Shown here piece after piece: positions 1-5,313 of a stretch of DNA of 5,315 nt; the stretch's first letter is position 1; every line of letters starts with the position of its first letter. The notes under the pieces are model-generated. The model saw nothing but the letters and a program-made list of their open reading frames with translations, did no database searches and had not been told where the DNA came from. The stretch comes from an uncultured Acetatifactor sp. (lineage in GTDB: Bacteria; Bacillota; Clostridia; Lachnospirales; Lachnospiraceae): contig CANRZC010000186.1 of the NCBI GenBank assembly GCA_947644185.1, positions 1 through 5,315 of the forward strand, in the 5' to 3' direction. The position numbers were made by a program, and so were the translations under genes.

Positions 1-1
1 G

Positions 2-29
2 GAAATGGAGTCCATCAGGGCTCCATTTC
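2..29. terminator. Strong hairpin at the left edge, possible terminator
   Basis: GAAATGGAG (2-10) pairs with CTCCATTTC (21-29). On the plus strand the stem extends inward through a T-G wobble and two C-G pairs to a 4-base loop ATCA. The wobble works only in plus-strand RNA, where a modestly pyrimidine-rich TGTCTCTCC follows. It may therefore end a gene lying to the left and reading rightward. It could also stop the pot transcript about 165 bases after potD, but the bases that would show a T-run on the minus strand lie outside the window. Confidence 0.45.
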
Positions 30-193
30 TGTCTCTCCAAGTGGCAAACTCGGGTGATAACATATATTTACAGGAATTTCAAGTATTTTTAACCAATTGC
101 TTTATTTTTCTTCAGTCCTTTTCTTTTGCTTTTTTGAGGGCTCTGTTGCCTTTTCAAGAGACACCGCTTTCTGTGAGAGCTCTCCTGCGCTTC
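30..193. other. Non-coding stretch after potD
   Basis: No supported gene. On the minus strand, which is the 3' side of potD, it is purine-rich with several A-runs between about 100 and 137. It contains a perfect 10-base palindrome GAGAGCTCTC at 175-184, just past the potD stop. No stem followed by a T-run is present on the minus strand here, so the operon's terminator is not inside this stretch. Confidence 0.6.
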
Positions 194-1411
194 TTACTCC
201 AGCTCCCGCCTGCGCTTTTGCCTCTTGTAGACCAAAATCCCAATATATACCCCCAGAAATCCTAATATAATGGCCACCAGCACAGCAGATTCCCCAGGGC
301 CTCCCATTTTTGCTTCCGCCCACAGACGATCCACCAGCTTTGCGGTATCCTCAGGTAGATTCACAAATACCTGGGTGCGTTTCAATGTGTCCTGATCCGG
401 ATAATAGAGAGAGCTTTCCACCATCTCTGGACTCATATAGGCTTTTGCGGCGCTCTCCGGCGTGGAGTATCCCACATAGTCCATATTTGCGCCGGCAATT
501 TCCGGATCGCAGAGGAAATTAATATATTCCTCCGCTTCCGCCTTGTGGCTGGAGGTAATGGGAATGCACATGGCATCCACAAAATAGTTGGTCCCCTCCT
601 GCGGCACGACAAATTGGATATTGTCGTGGTTCTCCACCAAAATCGCTGCATCCCCGGAATAGTAGGGCGCAATCCATGCCTCGGCACTTTCCATCTTGTC
701 AAATATCTTGTCCATGACATAGGCCTGCACCAGGGGCTTTTGCTGCTTTAATAGAGCGGCCGCCTCCTCCCAATCCTTTTCGTCGGTGGTGTTTAACGAC
801 TGCCCCAGCAAAAACTGCGCAATGGCAAAAGCATCCCGGGGGTTATCGAACATGAGAATTTTCCCGGCATAGCCATCGTTCCAGAGTGAAGACCAGCTCG
901 TAATCTCTTCGTCAATGTAATCCGTATTGTAAAATAATCCCACAAGTCCCCAGGTATAGGGCACCGAATAGCGGCTGCCCGGATCATAGTCAGGATCCCG
1001 GAAGGTCTCATCAATATATTCATAATTGGGGATATTGGAAAAATCAAGCTCAGCCAGCATATTTTCATGGATCAGCTTTGATACCATATAGTCCGAGGGA
1101 ATGATTACATCATAGTCTGCGCCGCCTCCGGCCAGCTTCGAGTACAGGGCCTCGTTGCTGTCAAAGGTAGTGTAATTCACCCGGATTCCCGTGCGCCTTG
1201 TAAACTCCTCATTGATGTCCAATGAGCCATCCGTGCCGTTGGCAATATACTCTCCCCAATTGTAGACATTTATGGTGACCCCCCTGTCAGGGGCCCCATT
1301 CTCCTCAGCCGAAGCCCTTTGCGTCAAAGTACAGGCCATGCCCAGGCAAAGGATGCCGCACAGGCACAGCCGCCAAAGACCCTCCCTTTTTCGCGTCCTT
1401 TCTTTCTTCAA
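194..1411 (-). CDS. potD: PotD-like polyamine-binding protein with C-terminal membrane anchor
   Basis: Extracellular solute-binding subunit of a spermidine/putrescine ABC importer, 405 residues. It begins at a TTG codon (1411-1409) that overlaps the potC stop as TTGA, with GGAGG 10 bases upstream. There is no alternative ATG before residue 25, inside the signal sequence. Residues 1-35 form a signal peptide: a basic start, a hydrophobic core at about 12-27 and an ASA site before Glu36. The mature domain (about 44-368) shows PotD landmarks: YNWGEY (50-55), PSDY (105-108), a WGLVGLFYN segment (154-162), DNPRD (189-193), FVDA (277-280) and VGYSTPE (313-319). E. coli PotD is about 348 residues, so this one is longer. 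The extra part is a hydrophobic helix at about 376-395 followed by KRQKRRRELE. Gram-positive homologues are normally lipoproteins, but Cys27 is preceded by GMA, which is a poor lipobox. The family assignment is firm. The exact ligand is inferred. Confidence 0.93.
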   Translation of the reverse strand: MKKERTRKREGLWRLCLCGILCLGMACTLTQRASAEENGAPDRGVTINVYNWGEYIANGTDGSLDINEEFTRRTGIRVNYTTFDSNEALYSKLAGGGADYDVIIPSDYMVSKLIHENMLAELDFSNIPNYEYIDETFRDPDYDPGSRYSVPYTWGLVGLFYNTDYIDEEITSWSSLWNDGYAGKILMFDNPRDAFAIAQFLLGQSLNTTDEKDWEEAAALLKQQKPLVQAYVMDKIFDKMESAEAWIAPYYSGDAAILVENHDNIQFVVPQEGTNYFVDAMCIPITSSHKAEAEEYINFLCDPEIAGANMDYVGYSTPESAAKAYMSPEMVESSLYYPDQDTLKRTQVFVNLPEDTAKLVDRLWAEAKMGGPGESAVLVAIILGFLGVYIGILVYKRQKRRRELE

Positions 1412-2220
1412 TCCTGTCCACCCTCCTTCTCCCTGCCCTGATCCTTCGCATTGCGGACATTGACAATGATCAACAACACCATCACCACCCCAAAAAGCAC
1501 TGTGGACAAAGCATTGATCTCCGGGCTTATGCGCTTGCGGGTCATGGAATAAATATAAATAGGCAGCGTCTGGGTGGTTCCGCTGGTAAAGTAGCTTATT
1601 ACAAAATCATCAATGGACAGGGTGAATGCCATGATCATCCCCGTCACGATACCCGGCATAATCTCCGGCAGTACCACCTTAAAAAAAGCTTTCACCGGTG
1701 GGCAACCCAAGTCCTGGGCAGCCTCATACAGATTCGGATCCATCTGGCGCAGCTTTGGCAGCACGGATAGAATCACATAGGGCAGGCAGAAGGTAATATG
1801 GGCTGCAAAAAGGGAGCCCATCCCCAGGCTTTTCCCGCCAAACAGTCTCACAGCAGACACAAACAATAGCATTAAAGACACCCCTGTGACAATCTCAGGA
1901 TTGACCATGGGAAGATTGGTGATATTCATCATAATGCGCCTGGGCACATGCTTCATGGAGTTGATACCGATGGCTGCCATGGTGCCTAACACCGTGGAGA
2001 CAGCCGCGGACACCACTGCTATCAGCAGCGTATTGCGCAGGGCTTCCATGATCAGTCTGTCCTCAAAAAGCTTCCGATACCAGCGCAGGGAAAAACCACC
2101 CCACACTGTGCGGCTGGCAGTCTCCGTATCGTTAAACGAAAACACGATAAGCACCAGAATGGGGGCATACAAAAACAGAAAAACCAGAAAGGTATAAATG
2201 CGTGCTCCAGCTCTTTTCAT
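1408..2220 (-). CDS. potC: Spermidine/putrescine ABC transporter permease PotC
   Basis: Inner-membrane permease subunit of the polyamine importer, 270 residues, a normal PotC length. Hydrophobic segments lie at about 8-28, 64-85, 108-124, 136-156, 190-210 and 238-255, matching the six-helix plan of this permease family. The cytoplasmic EAA loop that contacts the ATPase is at about 166-190 (EAAQDLGCPP, then VLPEIMPGI). SIDDF at 202-206 is typical of PotC. The ATG at 2220-2218 overlaps the TGA of potB as ATGA. GGAGG at 2234-2230 sits 9 bases upstream, so this start is well supported. The last residues (about 256-270) form a charged cytoplasmic tail, and the TGA stop overlaps the potD TTG start. 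It should pair with PotB to form the translocation pore and depends on PotA for energy. The assignment to PotC rather than PotB rests on gene order and sequence style. Confidence 0.95.
   Translation of the reverse strand: MKRAGARIYTFLVFLFLYAPILVLIVFSFNDTETASRTVWGGFSLRWYRKLFEDRLIMEALRNTLLIAVVSAAVSTVLGTMAAIGINSMKHVPRRIMMNITNLPMVNPEIVTGVSLMLLFVSAVRLFGGKSLGMGSLFAAHITFCLPYVILSVLPKLRQMDPNLYEAAQDLGCPPVKAFFKVVLPEIMPGIVTGMIMAFTLSIDDFVISYFTSGTTQTLPIYIYSMTRKRISPEINALSTVLFGVVMVLLIIVNVRNAKDQGREKEGGQD
1422..1426 (-). promoter_or_regulatory. potD ribosome binding site for a TTG start
   Basis: GGAGG on the minus strand, 10 bases before the TTG at 1411 and inside the last codons of potC. With the TTGA overlap it supports TTG initiation and translational coupling of potD to potC. 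Confidence 0.75.
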
Positions 2221-3041
2221 AGTAGCATTCCTCCCCCGGCAGTCTCTCCCTCGTCAAACTGGTTCATGATGCCCATACAGATCAGGATGATCACCATCAG
2301 TACCAAGGACACCGCAGAACCCAGATTGGGGTTATAGGCGCTGCCCAGAAACTGCATGTCAATCAAATCGCCAATGAGCAGGTTTCCGCCTCCTCCCAGC
2401 ATTTTGGAGATGATAAAGGTGCTGACTGCAGGCACAAATACCATGGTCACCCCGGAAATCACCCCAGGCATACTCAAAGGCACCACTACCTTCAAAAAGA
2501 CTTCCCTGCTGTTGGCCCCCAGATCCTGGGCAGCTTCTATCACACTCTTGTCGATTTTGGTCAATACCGAATACAGCGGCAGAATCATGTAGGGAATATA
2601 GTTGTAAACCATGCCCAGCACCACAGCCCCTGCAGTGTTGATCATATGTATTTTCGGCAGACCTATGGCGGCCAGGGCAGAATTGATCAGTCCGTTGTCC
2701 TCTAAAAGGGTCATCCATGCATAGGTGCGCAGCAAAAAATTCATCCACATGGGCAGCATCACCAGCATCACCATAACATTCTGGCGTTTGGCATTCATTT
2801 TGGCAATAATGTACGCCAAGGGATATCCCATGGCCAGGGAAACCACTGTGGCCACCGCCCCCAGCCAGATGGAGCGCAAAAACACATTGGAATACTGCCC
2901 CACACTTAAAATATTTTCCAGGGTAAAGCTTCCACTTTTATCCGTAAAGGCAAAATATCCTACCAGGATCATAGGAAATACAATAAAGATCGTCATCCAG
3001 ACTGTGTAGGGCCCGGAGAGAAGCCTAGAATTAGATTTCAT
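2217..3041 (-). CDS. potB: Spermidine/putrescine ABC transporter permease PotB
   Basis: Inner-membrane permease subunit of the polyamine importer, 274 residues from the chosen start. The frame is open to an earlier ATG at 3101, but the ATG at 3041-3039 is preferred. It has GGAGG 9 bases upstream (3055-3051), gives the usual PotB length, and begins MKSNSRLLSG directly before the first hydrophobic helix (about 11-31). The earlier start would add 20 basic residues and a 71-base overlap with potA. Further membrane segments lie at about 58-80, 88-104, 135-160, 190-212 and 243-259. The EAA loop is at about 169-193 (EAAQDLGANS, then VPLSMPGV). The gene overlaps the end of potA by 11 bases and the start of potC by 4, implying translational coupling. 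The tail is short and ends GGGMLL. With PotC it forms the transmembrane channel. Confidence 0.94.
   Translation of the reverse strand: MKSNSRLLSGPYTVWMTIFIVFPMILVGYFAFTDKSGSFTLENILSVGQYSNVFLRSIWLGAVATVVSLAMGYPLAYIIAKMNAKRQNVMVMLVMLPMWMNFLLRTYAWMTLLEDNGLINSALAAIGLPKIHMINTAGAVVLGMVYNYIPYMILPLYSVLTKIDKSVIEAAQDLGANSREVFLKVVVPLSMPGVISGVTMVFVPAVSTFIISKMLGGGGNLLIGDLIDMQFLGSAYNPNLGSAVSLVLMVIILICMGIMNQFDEGETAGGGMLL
2230..2234 (-). promoter_or_regulatory. potC ribosome binding site inside potB
   Basis: GGAGG on the minus strand, part of a G-rich run, 9 bases before the potC ATG and within the last codons of potB. The potB stop and potC start share ATGA. Confidence 0.8.
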
Positions 3042-4215
3042 GGGCAGGGTCCTCCGCTTCTGTCCGGTTTTCCTGGGATTCCTGATCTCTTTCAGAGGCA
3101 TTGGCCTCCTCTGAGATGGCCATATCCTCCCCCATCTCGTCGCTGAAAGTGCTGTAATCTCCGAACATACCTGAGTATTCTGACTTATGCATCACATGAA
3201 TGTCATTGGGGGTCAGGGACAGGCCGATGCGGTCGCCTACATTACAACACTCCGTGGACTGAATCATCCACTTAAACCCTGCCACATCCACAATGATCTC
3301 ATAGTGCACACCTTTAAAGGTCACCGCTGTCACATCCCCGGTGATCCGGGTGGAGTCCGGCTCCACCACCTTGATATCCTCCGGCCGTATCACCACGTCC
3401 ACAGGCGTATTTCGTCCAAATCCGCCATCCAGACAGCGGAAAATGTGCCCGGCAAATTTAACCGAGTAATCCTCCAGCATAATTCCATCCAAAATGTTGG
3501 ACTCCCCGATGAAATCTGCCACAAAGGCATTCCTGGGCTCGTTATAGATATCTGTGGGAGTGCCAATCTGCTGTATCACGCCTCCATCCATCACAACCAC
3601 AGTATCGGACATGGACAGCGCCTCCTCCTGATCATGGGTGACGAACACAAAGGTAATCCCTGTCTCCTGCTGCAGCTTCTTTAGCTCCACCTGCATATCC
3701 TTGCGCAGTTTTAAATCCAGTGCGCCTAAGGGCTCGTCCAGCAGCAGAACCTTCGGTTCATTGGCCAGGGCTCTGGCAATGGCCACACGCTGCTGCTGGC
3801 CGCCAGAAAGCTGGCTGATCCCCCGATGGGCATATCCGGTGAGGTTGACCTTTGCCAGCATCTGTTGAACGGTCTGTTTGATCTCCTTCTCGCCGCGGCC
3901 CTTCAGCCGCATTCCAAAGGCTATGTTCTCGTAGACATTCAGGTGAGGAAATAGCGCGTATTTCTGAAAGATGGTGTTCACCTCTCTCTTGTGGGGAGGA
4001 AGGTCTGTTATATTTTTTTCATAAAAAAAGACATCCCCCTTGTCCGGCTTGATAAAGCCGGCGATGGTGCGCAGGGCAGTGGTCTTGCCACAGCCCGAGG
4101 GCCCCAGCAGAGTGACAAACTCTCCGTCGTGTATCTCCAGGTTGAAATCATTTAAAACCTGCTCCCCATCATAAGAGACGGTGATGTCCTTTAACGTGAT
4201 AATGGTATTTTTCAA
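3031..4215 (-). CDS. potA: Spermidine/putrescine ABC transporter ATPase PotA
   Basis: Cytoplasmic ATPase that powers polyamine import through PotBC, 394 residues from a TTG start at 4215-4213. The ATG nine bases earlier (4224-4222) directly abuts the AAAGGAG ribosome binding site, leaving no spacing. The TTG is 9 bases away, and reading from it gives MKNTIITLKDITVSYDG, a typical start for this family. All ABC motifs are intact: Walker A GPSGCGKT (38-45), Q-loop Gln84, signature LSGGQ (136-140), Walker B LLLDE with catalytic Glu161 (157-161), D-loop GALD (164-167) and switch His194. A TOBE-type regulatory domain follows at about 240-342 (IRPEDI near 276-281, then SLTPNDIHVM). E. coli PotA is 378 residues. 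The extra length here is an acidic, low-complexity tail (about 347-394) whose coding DNA also carries the potB ribosome binding site. It is the first gene of the operon. Related MalK-type ATPases share the motifs, but the neighbours settle the identity. Confidence 0.95.
   Translation of the reverse strand: MKNTIITLKDITVSYDGEQVLNDFNLEIHDGEFVTLLGPSGCGKTTALRTIAGFIKPDKGDVFFYEKNITDLPPHKREVNTIFQKYALFPHLNVYENIAFGMRLKGRGEKEIKQTVQQMLAKVNLTGYAHRGISQLSGGQQQRVAIARALANEPKVLLLDEPLGALDLKLRKDMQVELKKLQQETGITFVFVTHDQEEALSMSDTVVVMDGGVIQQIGTPTDIYNEPRNAFVADFIGESNILDGIMLEDYSVKFAGHIFRCLDGGFGRNTPVDVVIRPEDIKVVEPDSTRITGDVTAVTFKGVHYEIIVDVAGFKWMIQSTECCNVGDRIGLSLTPNDIHVMHKSEYSGMFGDYSTFSDEMGEDMAISEEANASERDQESQENRTEAEDPAHEI
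3051..3055 (-). promoter_or_regulatory. potB ribosome binding site inside potA
   Basis: GGAGG on the minus strand, 9 bases before the ATG at 3041 and inside the last codons of potA. It selects the internal ATG over the upstream in-frame ATG at 3101 and implies coupling of potB translation to potA. Confidence 0.8.
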
Positions 4216-4224
4216 TGACGGCAT

Positions 4225-4231
4225 CTCCTTT
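4225..4231 (-). promoter_or_regulatory. potA ribosome binding site, decides a TTG start
   Basis: AAAGGAG on the minus strand directly touches the ATG at 4224, which is too close for initiation there. It lies 9 bases before the TTG at 4215, a normal distance. This supports TTG as the potA start. Confidence 0.72.
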
Positions 4232-4236
4232 GCGGC

Positions 4237-4252
4237 GGCGCCTCCAGGCGCC
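4237..4252 (-). promoter_or_regulatory. GC-rich hairpin in the potA leader
   Basis: On the minus strand GGCGCC-TGGA-GGCGCC forms a six-pair all-GC stem with a 4-base loop, ending 5 bases before the AAAGGAG ribosome binding site. No T-run follows, so it is not an intrinsic terminator. It may affect mRNA stability or ribosome access. A decoy GGAGG lies within its loop and right arm. Confidence 0.5.
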
Positions 4253-4303
4253 CAAATAAGCTGCTAAAATGCGACCTTTTTCAGATGCAAACGCAATGAG
4301 ATA

Positions 4304-4332
4304 ACTATACGAGAAAACCGTATATTTGTCAA
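4304..4332 (-). promoter_or_regulatory. Sigma-A-type promoter of the potABCD operon
   Basis: On the minus strand the -35 box is TTGACA (4332-4327), a full consensus match. It is followed by a 17-base spacer and a -10 box TATAGT (4309-4304), five of six consensus bases. Transcription should start near 4297, giving a leader of roughly 80 bases before the TTG start of potA. It is the only convincing promoter seen in the gap and points into the operon. No promoter was recognised between the pot genes, which overlap one another. Confidence 0.85.
4306..4324. promoter_or_regulatory. Candidate operator dyad within the pot promoter
   Basis: A perfect inverted repeat, TATACG-N7-CGTATA, lies between the -35 and -10 boxes and covers most of the -10 box. 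A protein bound here would block RNA polymerase, so a repressor site is the natural reading. The owner is unknown. The spacing does not fit a canonical T-N11-A LysR box symmetrically. Part of the symmetry comes from the AT-rich -10 box itself, so chance remains possible. Confidence 0.5.
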
Positions 4333-4345
4333 TCGTTTCCCCGCA

Positions 4346-4364
4346 TTTTCAACATTTTTCAACA
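4346..4364 (-). repeat. Two direct repeats in 10-base register upstream of the pot promoter
   Basis: TGTTGAAAA occurs twice on the minus strand (4364-4356 and 4354-4346), with a start-to-start distance of 10 bases, one helical turn. The proximal copy ends 13 bases upstream of the -35 box. This position suits an activator site or an A-tract element that helps RNA polymerase. No binding protein can be named from the sequence. Confidence 0.5.
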
Positions 4365-4368
4365 ATCC

Positions 4369-4383
4369 TTGAGAGCATCTCAA
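4369..4383. repeat. Perfect dyad between the LysR fragment and the pot promoter
   Basis: TTGAGA-GCA-TCTCAA is a perfect 6-base inverted repeat with a 3-base centre, 20 bases past the stop of the minus-strand LysR fragment. As RNA it would fold into a small hairpin, but no T-run follows on the minus strand, so it is at best a weak terminator. It could instead be a protein-binding site upstream of the pot promoter. Confidence 0.4.
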
Positions 4384-4402
4384 AACATCATTTTAAGTTT
4401 TA

Positions 4403-4978
4403 TCAGAGCTTTTGAAATTGTTCCAATAGCTTCTCAGCAGGCGCAGAAAATACCTGATACTTTTTCCATACGATAACCAGACCAGCCTCCACTATGGGAG
4501 AAAGGGGCCGAAAACAAAGATCAGGATTGACGGTGGTATTTGCAAGGTTATCAACTGTCACCATGTATCCCATTCCCTGCTGAACCATAAACACAGCATT
4601 ATAAACAAGACTGAATGTCGCAATAATGTTCATCTGTTCCAGCTTTTCGCCAAACCAGTCTGTAAAGGTATTCCCCTCCATTTTCTGAATAGACTGCCTG
4701 GAACAGATGAGAGGAAGCCCAATCAAATCATCACATGTAATGGAATCCTTTTTAGCAAGAGGGCTGTCTTTTCGCATTACAATTCCCCATATATCCTTTT
4801 CCGGCAGATTGATGTAGTTGTATTTTGTTATGTCCGCAGGCTGCATGAGAAGCCCGAAGTCAAGCAATCCTTTATCAAGACGTTCTGTAATTTCGGCTGC
4901 ATTTCCGCTGTAAAGATGGTAGTGAATATTTGGGTAATCCTTTTGCAGATTTTTCAATATATCCACAATATAACTATA
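4403..4978 (-). pseudogene. LysR-family regulator, 5'-truncated effector-domain remnant
   Basis: The open frame runs from the junction near 4978 to a TGA at 4405-4403 and encodes about 191 residues. It matches the substrate-binding (effector) half of a LysR-type transcriptional regulator. It starts near VDILKNLQKDYPNIHY and continues through LDKGLLDFGLL, NYINLPEKDIWG, DLIGLPLICSRQ and ATFSLVYNAVFMVQQGMGY, ending VWKKYQVFSAPAEKLLEQF. LysR regulators are usually about 290-300 residues with a winged helix-turn-helix in the first 60 or so. That part and the linker are absent, and an in-frame TGA (4981-4979) lies at the junction. The GTG at 4966 could begin a 187-residue protein but has no ribosome binding site, and the product could not bind DNA. 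The C-terminus looks natural. The coding is AT-richer than the pot genes. The fragment points toward potA, but the operon has its own promoter. I infer a dead gene, or a chimeric junction. Confidence 0.75.
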
Positions 4979-5313
4979 TCAATCTTCCAGAAAAAGATAT
5001 ATGGGGAGTTGTTATGAGAAAGGACAGCCCGCTTGCAGAAAAAAAAGCTGTCACATACAAAGATTTAATTGGCCTTCCTCTTATCTGCTCCAGACAGTCT
5101 ATTCAGAAAATAGAAGGAAATACGTTTGTGGAATGGTTTGCAGGAAATCTAGATCAGATGAATATTATTGCCACTTTTAGCCTTGTCTATAATGCCGTAA
5201 TCATGGTTCAGCAGGGTATGGGTTATATGATAACAGTCGATAACCTGGCTAATACCGCTGTTAATCCTGATCTTTGTTTCCTGCCTCTCTCTCCTACCGT
5301 AGAGGCTGGTCTG
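4478..5313. repeat. Imperfect inverted repeat made by the two LysR fragments
   Basis: The arms are 4478-4819 (minus coding) and 4972-5313 (plus coding), each 342 bases and colinear without gaps at the protein level. The 152-base spacer 4820-4971 codes for residues present only in the minus fragment plus the junction. The arms differ by many synonymous changes, so this is an old paralogue pair or two different source genomes, not a recent duplication. Confidence 0.8.

Noticed and set aside
175..184. GAGAGCTCTC palindrome after potD as a terminator
   Set aside because: A perfect palindrome with no loop cannot form a good hairpin, and no T-run follows on the minus strand.
5..265. Plus-strand open frame of 86 codons at the left edge
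   Set aside because: It runs over the left-edge hairpin and then antisense to the end of potD, has low-complexity Leu/Phe content and no ribosome binding site or recognisable motif.
2359..2748. Minus-strand open frame of 129 codons inside potB
   Set aside because: Shadow in another frame of the clearly real permease; no membrane segments or ribosome binding site.
3042..3101. Upstream ATG of potB adding 20 residues
   Set aside because: The added residues are basic and precede an ATG that has a well-spaced GGAGG; the longer form would need a 71-base overlap with potA.
3187..3684. Plus-strand open frame of 165 codons antisense to potA
   Set aside because: It is entirely opposite a conserved ABC ATPase gene with intact motifs; its His-rich composition is what the reversed potA codons produce.
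4225..4297. Riboswitch in the potA leader
   Set aside because: The leader is only about 80 bases to the TTG and has one small stem; no known riboswitch core was recognised.
4330..4345. Possible catabolite-response (cre) element overlapping the -35 region
   Set aside because: GGGAAACGATTGAC resembles the core but misses several consensus positions, including the outer bases.
4964..4966. GTG as a genuine start for a short minus-strand LysR protein
   Set aside because: No ribosome binding site precedes it, and the product would lack the DNA-binding domain; the homology points to truncation at the junction.
5003..5016. GGGGAG followed by ATG as a translation start for the plus-strand LysR fragment
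   Set aside because: These bases encode the conserved WGVVM segment shared with the other fragment, so the ribosome-site likeness is probably coincidental.
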